A stretch of 13,312 bases of DNA from contig JAWVZU010000085.1 of the NCBI GenBank assembly GCA_033722075.1, positions 1 through 13,312 on the forward strand, written 5' to 3'. Source of the stretch: JAWVZU01 sp033722075. Its GTDB lineage: Bacteria > Pseudomonadota > Gammaproteobacteria > Xanthomonadales > SZUA-38. Both the position numbers and the translations under genes were made by a program. Shown piece after piece: positions 6,723 through 13,260 of this stretch (position 1 is its first letter; every line of letters begins with the position of its first letter). The notes under the pieces are model-generated. The model made no database searches. It worked only from the letters and a program-made list of their open reading frames with translations, and was not told where the DNA came from.

Positions 6723-7304
6723 TCAGTCCAGGTTCAATTCGCGCTGGTCCCGCCGATACCAGCCGTCCCCAACCGGACCAAACACGTTGCACTCGGTCAT
6801 CGACCCACTGTAGATGTGGACCGACACCGCCACGCTGTCGGAAGTGATGTTCTGGATCGTGTGGTACTCGTGCGGTGGAATGAGGCTGCCGGCCGAACCA
6901 TAGCCTGCCTGCATCGTGCCCACCGGCTTGAAGCAGTAGAGATCATCCTGCCGATCGACCAGGTCGTATTGAACGACCTCGATCTCACCGGCCCAGACGC
7001 CCTCGACGCACCACATGCCGGCGTGATCATGGATCGGCGTCCCCTGGCCGGGACCCCAGGTCATGGCGATAATCGAGTAGCCGTGCTTCGGGCTGGTGTA
7101 GAGCTCGCGGCGGGCATAGTGATTCGGGTTGGGCTTGTAAACGCTGTCCGGCAGTTGCAGGTCCGGATCCCGGATCAAACGGCACAGCGCTCGGCGCAGG
7201 TCCGTCACGATTTCTGCCGTCTTCTCATGGGATACCGCCTGATCGACGACCTCGATGAGGTCTTCCAATCCCGGAAACTCCCTTACGACTGCCTGAGCGT
7301 TCAT
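6723..7304 (-). CDS. Cysteine dioxygenase
   Basis: 193 aa cupin. Cysteine dioxygenase uses Fe(II) and O2 to make cysteine sulfinate, the first step of cysteine catabolism, in the cytoplasm. The iron ligands are His92 and His94 (IHDHAG) and His148 (PPHEYH). Tyr63-x-Arg65 (HYARRE) corresponds to the Tyr58/Arg60 pair that binds the cysteine carboxylate and favours cysteine over 3-mercaptopropionate. The Ser161-x-His163-x-Tyr165 triad (SVHIY) is present. Cys99, five residues after His94, sits where mammalian Cys93 makes the Cys-Tyr cofactor; many bacterial homologs have Gly there. The ATG at 7304 is preceded by CAGGAAA about 11 nt upstream. The frame extends upstream to 7400, but that would overlap metX. 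The gene follows metX by 31 bp, indicating an operon. Confidence 0.9.
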   Translation of the reverse strand: MNAQAVVREFPGLEDLIEVVDQAVSHEKTAEIVTDLRRALCRLIRDPDLQLPDSVYKPNPNHYARRELYTSPKHGYSIIAMTWGPGQGTPIHDHAGMWCVEGVWAGEIEVVQYDLVDRQDDLYCFKPVGTMQAGYGSAGSLIPPHEYHTIQNITSDSVAVSVHIYSGSMTECNVFGPVGDGWYRRDQRELNLD

Positions 7305-7335
7305 TGTCCGGTGTTTCCTGCTGTCCAATTGCCCA

Positions 7336-8433
7336 TTATAGCGTGCGGAGGAAATTCGCGACGGCCGGGCCAAAGCGATCTTCATCGACGAGGAAAGCAT
7401 CGTGTCCCTGGACTGAGGGCAGCTCCTCGAGGGTTACGGCGGTGCCGCCGCGACGCAGGGCATCTGTGAGTTCGCGCTGTTGTCGGATGGGAAAGAGCAC
7501 GTCCGTCTCGACCCCTACGACAAGTGCCCGTCTGAGCGGAAGCCTGGCGAGGGCGTCGGCGACGGTGACTCCATAGTCTCCGATGTCGAACCAATCCATG
7601 GCGCGGGACAGATAGAGATAGCAGTTCGGATCGAAGGTATTGATGAACTTTTCGGCGTGAGCTTCCAGATAGGATTCGATCTCGAACTCGGGCTCAAAGG
7701 GCTTGCCGCCGTCGCGGCGCTCCGCGGTGATCCGGTCGCGTCCGAAGCGCGCCAGCCATTCCTTGGCTGACCGATAGCTGAGCATGCCCATCTTGCGGGC
7801 GATGCGCATGCCCTTGAGGGGCAGCTCTCCCTCGTGATACGCACCGCCATTGAAATCGGGGTCGCAGCGGATCGCTTCCCGTTGCAGCGAGCGGATTGCA
7901 ATGGCAAACGGCGTGGCATGCGGTGCGGATGAGATGGAGATCAGGTTGCGGGTCAGGTCCGGGTGGCGGCTGCACAGGGCCAGGGCCGTCATGCCGCCCA
8001 TGGAAGGCCCGACCACGGCCGCAAGCTGTTCGATTTCCAGGTGAACGAGCAGCAGACGGGTGGTCTCCGCGATGTCCTCGAGACTCAGCTCGGGAAAGCC
8101 CAGTGCCCACGGTTTTCCCGTTTCGGGGTTGATGCTCGCGGGTCCGGTCGAACCCTTGCAACTGCCCAGCGAATTGGCGCAGACGACAAACCATCGGTTC
8201 GTGTCGATCGGCTTGCCGGGTCCGATCATGAAGTCCCACCAGCCCGGCTCTGGATTGTCTTCGGACGCGGCTGCATGGGCGTCCGGCGACATGCCGGTGA
8301 GGATGAGAATGGCGTTGTCCCGGGCTGCCGACAGCTCGCCCCAGGATTCCCACGCAAGCTGGAACTCCGGGAGCATCCCTCCGCGGTGCATCTGGTAGGG
8401 TTCTGCGTGATTGAATAGGTTTGGGCTCGCCAT
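7336..8433 (-). CDS. metX: MetX-family homoserine/serine O-succinyltransferase
   Basis: 365 aa alpha/beta-hydrolase-fold acyltransferase with all catalytic residues: Ser144 in GPSMGGM, Asp311 in VETDVLFPI and His344 in QGHDAF. Family landmarks include ANSLGSCKGSTGPASINPETG and PGWWDFMIGPGKPIDT. MetX enzymes acylate homoserine for methionine synthesis, but a Xanthomonadales branch acylates serine with succinyl-CoA as a route to cysteine. Here LTGMSPDAHA replaces the ALTGDSHV stretch common in acetyltransferases, and AIRSLQREAI is Arg-containing near the acyl-CoA site, which suits a succinyl-CoA user; this is from memory of the family, not an alignment. The neighbouring cysteine dioxygenase favours the cysteine reading. 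The ATG at 8433 (MASPNLFNH) gives the normal length; its Shine-Dalgarno is weak. A 32-bp inverted repeat lies in the 5' leader. Confidence 0.88.
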   Translation of the reverse strand: MASPNLFNHAEPYQMHRGGMLPEFQLAWESWGELSAARDNAILILTGMSPDAHAAASEDNPEPGWWDFMIGPGKPIDTNRWFVVCANSLGSCKGSTGPASINPETGKPWALGFPELSLEDIAETTRLLLVHLEIEQLAAVVGPSMGGMTALALCSRHPDLTRNLISISSAPHATPFAIAIRSLQREAIRCDPDFNGGAYHEGELPLKGMRIARKMGMLSYRSAKEWLARFGRDRITAERRDGGKPFEPEFEIESYLEAHAEKFINTFDPNCYLYLSRAMDWFDIGDYGVTVADALARLPLRRALVVGVETDVLFPIRQQRELTDALRRGGTAVTLEELPSVQGHDAFLVDEDRFGPAVANFLRTL

Positions 8434-8454
8434 ACTCGTGCCGCACCGGGTTCG

Positions 8455-8486
8455 GCCAAAAGCGCGGCATTGTCGCGCATTTTGGC
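8455..8486. repeat. 32-bp inverted repeat between divergent metX and TrmB-like genes
   Basis: GCCAAAA (8455-8461) pairs with TTTTGGC (8480-8486), and CGCGC or GCGCG inner arms extend the stem to 12 bp with one bulged base and a 7-base loop. It occupies the 78-bp gap between divergent starts. It can act as a DNA operator, or, read from the minus strand, as a stable hairpin about 20 bases before the metX ATG. There is no T tract after it, so it is not a terminator. Confidence 0.6.
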
Positions 8487-8511
8487 GTGGGGAGAAAGTT
8501 GAGTCGGCTAT

Positions 8512-9204
8512 ATGCAATTAACGAATAAGACTGGGTTGGTTGGCAATTCGTCTCCGGTTGAGTCCTCTCAGGTCGGCGTCCACAAGCGCCTTCACGAAGT
8601 CGTGGAACGTCACCGGCGTCACGACTATCGGCGGCCGATTGCGCCGCATACGAAAGCTGCCTTCGAAGTGGTAGCGGATTGCATAAGCGGAGACCAGAGA
8701 CCCCTGATCTTCGACTCGGGGTGCGGCACGGGGGAGTCCAGTGAGACGCTCGCAAGGGCCAATCCCGACCGCCGAGTCGTCGCCATCGACCGTTCCGAGA
8801 AGCGGTTGGCGAAGGCCGGTTGCCAGGACGTCATGGAGCGCGACAACCTGATCATGGTCCGGGCGGAAATCCAGGACTTCTGGCGGTTGGCCGCATTTCA
8901 TGAATGGCGATGCTGTCAACACTGGTTGCTCTATCCCAATCCGTGGCCGAAACCACGACATTTGCAGCGCCGCTGGCATGCGCATCCGGTTTTTCCGGCG
9001 CTCATCGCCCTGGGCGGCATGCTGGAACTGCGGACCAACTGGGCGATCTATGCGGAGGAGTTTGCAGCGAGCCTTGAGATCTACGGACTGAAACCCGATC
9101 TTGGCAGGCTTGAGCCGGCAATGCCGATCAGCAATTTCGAGCGAAAATATAACCTCAGTGGGCACGAACTTTTCCGCGTTCGCTGTATGATTGGATCGTC
9201 TTAA
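8512..9204 (+). CDS. TrmB-like SAM-dependent methyltransferase
   Basis: 230 aa. Residues 66-76 (IFDSGCGTGES) are the SAM-binding motif I of a Rossmann methyltransferase, and AIDRSEKRL is motif II. Residues 141-155 (YPNPWPKPRHLQRRW) clearly correspond to the FPDPWxKxRHxKRR signature of TrmB, the tRNA (guanine-46-N7) methyltransferase, and TNWAIYAEE and SNFERKY match its TDWxxYAE and TKFExR motifs. The conserved Asp is Asn in both PNPW and TNW, however. A canonical TrmB has about 240 aa and keeps these Asp, so this is a related subfamily with an uncertain substrate. The ATG at 8512 has no close Shine-Dalgarno, and residues 1-20 align with nothing I know, so a later start is possible. It is divergent from metX and probably monocistronic or the first gene of the downstream run (75-bp gap). 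Confidence 0.8.
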   Translation: MQLTNKTGLVGNSSPVESSQVGVHKRLHEVVERHRRHDYRRPIAPHTKAAFEVVADCISGDQRPLIFDSGCGTGESSETLARANPDRRVVAIDRSEKRLAKAGCQDVMERDNLIMVRAEIQDFWRLAAFHEWRCCQHWLLYPNPWPKPRHLQRRWHAHPVFPALIALGGMLELRTNWAIYAEEFAASLEIYGLKPDLGRLEPAMPISNFERKYNLSGHELFRVRCMIGSS

Positions 9205-9279
9205 GAGTTGAAATGCCCATGACCCCCATCCGGTTTCCCAATTCAGGCACCGTGAACGGATTCTAGAGAGCCCGGTTCA

Positions 9280-10326
9280 TTGCCTATCTGGATTCTCACA
9301 ATGGCGATCGCGGGCGGCGCAGCGTGGCTGTCTTATGGCGCGCCCGCGGGGCCACTGGTTGCCATCTGGGCGACCTGTCTTGGTGTGATCATGACCGCGC
9401 CGGCCCTTGGCGAAAAACTCGGCGGAACGCCGGGCTGGCTTTTTGCGCTGCTCGCACTGGCCACCGGGGCCCTCGGTATCATGCTGTTCCCGGAGCATGC
9501 CCATGCCGGTCTTGTCGGTGGTGGCGGGTTGATTATTGGCGCCGGGGTGGGCACCCGCTCCAAGATTTTCCGTTTGCCGGCGTTGGTCGTCGGGCTGGCC
9601 TGGGCGCTTACGCTGGCGGGGATCTGGTTGGCCGGGATGATCCCCATGTGGCACGCGCTGTTTGCACTGGCGACGCTGCCCGTCGGTATCCTGCTCGGTT
9701 TCATCTTCATGGCGGTCGCCGGTCTGGATGCCGGCACGGATGTCACGGATCCCGAGAGTCTTCTGGTCATGGCGCGCGAGGCCATGGAGAGCTTTGACCT
9801 GGAACGGGCCAGAAAACTGCTGGCGCGGGCGGCTGCCCTGGCGCCGGACGATCGGGAAATCATCGAGGCACGCTACGCCGCCTGGAAATACGATCCGACG
9901 GATGAGGAGTTTCACGAAGTCGCCTCGGACCTCCTGCAGATCAAGGATATCGAGTTCGTCACGCGCTACTATCGCGATTATCTGGCCGTCACCCAGGTCC
10001 GGCCGCAGCTGGATCCCAAGCTCCACCTGGAACTTGCGCGACGCTTCGCGCAGGCGGGCAATCCGGACGACTCGGCGCGGATCGTGAATCTCTATCTGCA
10101 GCGGGACCCGAATACGGCAGAATTGCCCGAGTCGCTCCTGGCGGTCAGCGAGTCCTACGCCGCTCAGGACAATCGGAGCAAGGCGGTTCGCTATGCTGAA
10201 TCACTGGTAGCGCTTTATCCCCACAGCGAGGCGGCCAGACCGGCCTTGGAGATGCTCGACGAGCTCCGTCCGGAAGAATTGGGGGCCGCAAACTCACCAA
10301 CAAGAAAACGACCTCCCGAATCATGA
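9280..10326 (+). CDS. Polytopic membrane protein with C-terminal TPR-like domain
   Basis: 348 aa. About six hydrophobic segments occupy residues 1-155 (for example WILTMAIAGGAAWLSYG, GWLFALLALATGALGIM, LPALVVGLAWALTLAGIW, HALFALATLPVGILLGF). A soluble helical part from about residue 160 follows, with TPR-like pairs (SFDLERARKLLARAAALAPDD, LARRFAQAGNPDDSARIVNLYL, RSKAVRYAESLVALYPHSE). Helix polarity is consistent with a cytoplasmic or periplasmic interaction platform; no enzyme motif is seen. The start is uncertain: TTG at 9280 is preceded by AGAGAG, while ATG at 9301 lacks a ribosome site and would cut into the first helix. The stop overlaps the glnS start by 4 bp (ATGA), indicating translational coupling. 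I do not recognise a named family. Confidence 0.75.
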   Translation: MPIWILTMAIAGGAAWLSYGAPAGPLVAIWATCLGVIMTAPALGEKLGGTPGWLFALLALATGALGIMLFPEHAHAGLVGGGGLIIGAGVGTRSKIFRLPALVVGLAWALTLAGIWLAGMIPMWHALFALATLPVGILLGFIFMAVAGLDAGTDVTDPESLLVMAREAMESFDLERARKLLARAAALAPDDREIIEARYAAWKYDPTDEEFHEVASDLLQIKDIEFVTRYYRDYLAVTQVRPQLDPKLHLELARRFAQAGNPDDSARIVNLYLQRDPNTAELPESLLAVSESYAAQDNRSKAVRYAESLVALYPHSEAARPALEMLDELRPEELGAANSPTRKRPPES

Positions 10327-12014
10327 CCGAACCATCCAGGCCGTCGAACTTCATCCGCCAGATCATCGAGCGGGACCGGCAGGAGGGCAAGCACGGCGGA
10401 CGGGTTGCAACCCGCTTCCCGCCGGAGCCCAACGGATACCTGCATATCGGTCATGCCAAGTCGATCTGTCTCAACTTCGGTGTGGCCGAAGACTATGCCG
10501 GAACGTGCAATCTCCGCTTCGACGATACGAACCCGGAAAGGGAAAGCGAGGAGTACGCTCGCGCGATTCAGGAAGACGTCCATTGGCTCGGTTTCGAATG
10601 GGCCGAGCTTTGTCATGCCTCCGACTATTTCGACGAGCTGTATGACTTTGCCCGGGAGTTGATCCGGCGTGGACTGGCCTACGTGGACAGCCTGCCTGCA
10701 GACGAGATTCGCCGCCTGCGGGGTACGCTCACCGAGCCGGGCGAGGACAGCCCATTTCGTGAGCGGAGCGCCGAGGAGAACCTGGACCTTTTCGAGCGCA
10801 TGAAGGCCGGCGAGTTCGCCGACGGGGCGCATGTCCTCCGGGCGAAGATCGACATGGCTTCGCCGAACATCAACATGCGCGATCCGGTGTTGTACCGGAT
10901 TCGCCGGGCGACTCACCATCGGACCGGCGACAAGTGGTGCATCTACCCGATGTATGACTTCACCCATTGCATTTCCGATGCGCTGGAGCGCATTACCCAT
11001 TCCCTGTGTACGCTGGAATTCGAGGACCACAGGCCGCTTTACGACTGGGTTCTGGACAATATCTCGGTGGACTGTCACCCACAGCAGATCGAGTTCTCGC
11101 GCCTCGAGCTGCTCTACACCGTGACCAGCAAGCGCAAGCTCAACCAGCTCGTGACGGAAGGCCATGTGTCGGGCTGGGACGATCCTCGCATGCCGACCAT
11201 CTCCGGGCTGCGCCGGCGAGGCTACACCCCGGAAGCGATCCGGGACTTCTGCGACCGGATCGGCGTTTCCAAGGCCGAGAACAAGGTCCAGCTGGGGATC
11301 CTCGAGAACTCGGTGCGGGAAGACCTCGGCCCCAAGTGCCCGCGAGTCATGGGCGTATTGCGACCGATCAAGCTGGTCCTCACCAACTATCCCGAGGACC
11401 GGGTTGAAGAGATGGAATGCCCGAACCACCCGCAGAAACCCGAAATGGGCACCCGGACGATTCCCTTCTCGCGTGAGATCTACATCGAGGCCGATGATTT
11501 CATGGAGGACCCGCCGCGCAAGTATTTCCGCCTCAAGCCCGGCGGTGCGGTGCGTCTAAAATATGGTTATGTCGTGGATTTCCAGGAACTCGTGAAGGAT
11601 GACGAGGGGAATATCGTGGAGATTCGCTGCACCTACGATCCGGACACGCGCAGCGGAGAAGACACGAGCGGCCGCAAGATCAAAGGCACCATCCAGTGGG
11701 TCTCGGCCCGCCACGCCGTGCCGGTCAAGACCCGTCTCTACGATCGCCTGTTCGTCACGGCCCAGCCTGCCGCCGACAAGGAAAGGCCGTTTACCGACTT
11801 CCTCAATCCGGAATCCCTGGAGGAACTGGAGGCCATGGTGGAGCCGTCGCTGGGTAAGGCAGAACCAGGCACGCGGGTCCAATTCGAACGCAATGGCTAT
11901 TTCTGCGTGGACACGGTAGACAGTCGTCCGGGGCAGCCGGTGTTCAACCGGATCGTGACGCTCCGGGATTCCTGGGCCAAGATCGAGCAGCAGGAATCCC
12001 GGCAAAGCGGCTGA
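10323..12014 (+). CDS. glnS: Glutaminyl-tRNA synthetase
   Basis: 563 aa, near the 554 aa of the E. coli enzyme, which charges tRNA-Gln with glutamine in the cytoplasm. The class I signature HIGH is at residues 41-44 inside FPPEPNGYLHIGHAKSICL, the GlnRS form rather than the GluRS form. The second signature, MSKRKL in E. coli (268-270 for MSK), reads VTSKRKL here, with Thr268 replacing Met; Lys270 is kept. WDDPRMPTISGLRRRGY and PNHPQKPEMGTR are GlnRS-specific, and the C-terminal anticodon-binding beta barrels are complete to INPESLEEL and the final RDSWAKIEQ. The start ATG overlaps the membrane TPR gene by 4 bp; the nucleoside hydrolase begins 2 bp after the stop. Confidence 0.97.
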   Translation: MTEPSRPSNFIRQIIERDRQEGKHGGRVATRFPPEPNGYLHIGHAKSICLNFGVAEDYAGTCNLRFDDTNPERESEEYARAIQEDVHWLGFEWAELCHASDYFDELYDFARELIRRGLAYVDSLPADEIRRLRGTLTEPGEDSPFRERSAEENLDLFERMKAGEFADGAHVLRAKIDMASPNINMRDPVLYRIRRATHHRTGDKWCIYPMYDFTHCISDALERITHSLCTLEFEDHRPLYDWVLDNISVDCHPQQIEFSRLELLYTVTSKRKLNQLVTEGHVSGWDDPRMPTISGLRRRGYTPEAIRDFCDRIGVSKAENKVQLGILENSVREDLGPKCPRVMGVLRPIKLVLTNYPEDRVEEMECPNHPQKPEMGTRTIPFSREIYIEADDFMEDPPRKYFRLKPGGAVRLKYGYVVDFQELVKDDEGNIVEIRCTYDPDTRSGEDTSGRKIKGTIQWVSARHAVPVKTRLYDRLFVTAQPAADKERPFTDFLNPESLEELEAMVEPSLGKAEPGTRVQFERNGYFCVDTVDSRPGQPVFNRIVTLRDSWAKIEQQESRQSG

Positions 12015-12016
12015 TC

Positions 12017-12958
12017 GTGAAGGAACGGATCGATCTCATCATAGACACCGACCCGGGTGTCGACGACGCGCTGGCGATCATGCTTGCCGCATCGCAACCG
12101 CACGTCAATCTGCTTGCACTGACGACCGTGCACGGCAACGTGGGGCTGTCGCAAACGACGCGCAACGCGGCGAAAGTCCTGGATGTGATCGAGTCCGATG
12201 CGGCGATCTATCCAGGTTGTGCCCGACCGCTGGTTTACCTGCCCACGGAGAACGCCACCCGGGTACACGGCGAGGACGGACTGGGCGACGTGGGCATTCC
12301 CGAATCGCAGCGGCGGGTCAAGACGGAACATGCGGCGCAGGCAATCGTGCGGATGGCCCGCGAGGCACCCGGTCGTCTCACGCTGGCTGCGATCGGGCCC
12401 TTGACCAATCTGGCCGTGGCGCTTCGCCTCGAACCGGACCTTCCAAGGTTGTTCAAGCGCCTGGTGATCATGGGCGGTGCCGTCACCGGCCGAGGTAACG
12501 TGCTCACGGGATGCGCCGAGTTCAATGTCTATTCGGACCCGGAAGCCGCTCGCATCGTGTTCGATGAGTGGGGCGACTTCGAACTGGCCGACTGGGAAGC
12601 GACGGTGCGGCACGGATTTCCCCTGGAGACGTTGCAGGAGTGGCGGGCGCTGGATACCCCTCGGGCCGAATTCTATGGTCGGATTTCCGGGCGGGTGGCG
12701 GAGTTCGTCCAGCGCCGGGACGAGACCGGGCAGATGCGTGCAGCGGATGCACTTGCCCTGTCCGTCGTCGTTGAACCCGACATCGTCCAGGAGTCCGAGG
12801 TGCGTTATGCCCGGGTCGAGACAGACGGCGCCAGTCGCGGTCTGACCTGGGTCGACTGGGAAAACCGCCTGGATCGCCGGGCCAATGCCCGAATCGTGCT
12901 GAGAGTCGACCAGGACCGATTCATGGAGCTCATGCGGGGCGCCCTGCTTGCCGGTTGA
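12017..12958 (+). CDS. Inosine/uridine-preferring nucleoside hydrolase family protein
   Basis: 313 aa, the normal family length. Nucleoside hydrolases cleave the N-glycosidic bond of ribonucleosides to give base and ribose in salvage. The calcium-binding and catalytic motif DTDPGVDDALA is at residues 10-20 (Asp10, Asp16, Asp17), with TVHGNVGLSQTTRNA, MGGAV and Glu168-Phe-Asn170 in CAEFNVYSDPEAA following. The last metal ligand Asp244 is present in AADALALSV, but the His that often precedes it (HD-type) is Ala243, so base specificity is open. The GTG start at 12017 lies 2 bp after glnS. A perfect stem GCCGGTT (12950-12956)/AACCGGC (12959-12965) covers the stop codon, but has no T tract. The -35 of the rRNA promoter begins 10 bp past the stop. 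Confidence 0.88.
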   Translation: MKERIDLIIDTDPGVDDALAIMLAASQPHVNLLALTTVHGNVGLSQTTRNAAKVLDVIESDAAIYPGCARPLVYLPTENATRVHGEDGLGDVGIPESQRRVKTEHAAQAIVRMAREAPGRLTLAAIGPLTNLAVALRLEPDLPRLFKRLVIMGGAVTGRGNVLTGCAEFNVYSDPEAARIVFDEWGDFELADWEATVRHGFPLETLQEWRALDTPRAEFYGRISGRVAEFVQRRDETGQMRAADALALSVVVEPDIVQESEVRYARVETDGASRGLTWVDWENRLDRRANARIVLRVDQDRFMELMRGALLAG

Positions 12959-12968
12959 AACCGGCCGG

Positions 12969-12996
12969 TTGACATCGCTTGCCGGCCCTCTATAAT
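12969..12996 (+). promoter_or_regulatory. rRNA operon promoter P1
   Basis: TTGACA (12969-12974) and TATAAT (12991-12996), both perfect consensus, are separated by 16 bp. The following bases GCGCCGCTC form the GC-rich discriminator typical of growth-rate and ppGpp/DksA-controlled stable-RNA promoters. No AT-rich UP element is visible upstream. Transcription should start near 13003. Confidence 0.85.
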
Positions 12997-13147
12997 GCGC
13001 CGCTCTTCCGCGAGGCGATGTGCTTCACGGCTTGAACAAATTGTTTCCTCGTTGGTTATTAACCTCTTGGTTTAGAAGCATTTTCTTCCTCGAGAGGAGG
13101 GGCGGGCGGCAACGCTGCCCGGCTTTGCCGGCGGACAATCTTTTGGG

Positions 13148-13176
13148 TTGACGATCCACCTGCTCTGGTGGATAAT
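13148..13176 (+). promoter_or_regulatory. Candidate second rRNA promoter P2 with internal inverted repeat
   Basis: TTGACG (13148-13153) and GATAAT (13171-13176), each five of six consensus bases, have a 17-bp spacer. A perfect 7-bp inverted repeat, ATCCACC (13154-13160) and GGTGGAT (13167-13173), fills the spacer and the first half of the -10. Tandem P1/P2 promoters are usual in rRNA operons; the palindrome could alternatively be a leader hairpin in P1 transcripts. Confidence 0.55.
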
Positions 13177-13205
13177 GATCGGCCTGCCTCGGGACCGAGG
13201 CCCCG

Positions 13206-13229
13206 GGTCAGCGAAAGGCTGGCCTTTTT
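13206..13229 (+). terminator. Intrinsic-terminator-like hairpin inside the rRNA leader
   Basis: GGTCAGC (13206-13212) pairs with GCTGGCC (13218-13224, one G-U) around a GAAAG loop, directly followed by TTTTT (13225-13229). This is the form of a Rho-independent terminator, placed upstream of boxA. AGGCC at 13198-13202 can pair either with GGCCT at 13181-13185 or with GGCCT at 13221-13225, so an attenuator-like switch is possible. A leader terminator is known in E. coli rrnB. Confidence 0.5.
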
Positions 13230-13232
13230 GTT

Positions 13233-13260
13233 GGACGGAAGTCCGGCACGCTGTTTAACA
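13233..13260 (+). promoter_or_regulatory. boxB-like hairpin and boxA antitermination site
   Basis: GGAC-GGAA-GTCC (13233-13244) is a small stem with a GNRA tetraloop, in the place of boxB. TGTTTAACA (13252-13260) matches boxA (TGCTCTTTAACA), the NusB-S10 binding site that lets polymerase read through the rRNA operon. A boxC-like sequence follows about 18 bases later. Confidence 0.7.

Noticed and set aside
6373..6813. 146-codon open frame on the + strand containing MVPGEGLEPS twice
   Set aside because: The strings are antisense translations of the tRNA-Leu 3' end and its duplicate, a well-known spurious ORF type.
7305..7400. Longer N-terminus for the cysteine dioxygenase from an ATG at 7400
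   Set aside because: It would overlap the metX 3' end by 65 bp, and the extra residues are Ser/Arg-rich without family similarity; the ATG at 7304 gives the usual length.
9213..9266. 17-codon ORF before the membrane TPR gene
   Set aside because: There is no clear ribosome site, family or conservation evidence; it is likely chance.
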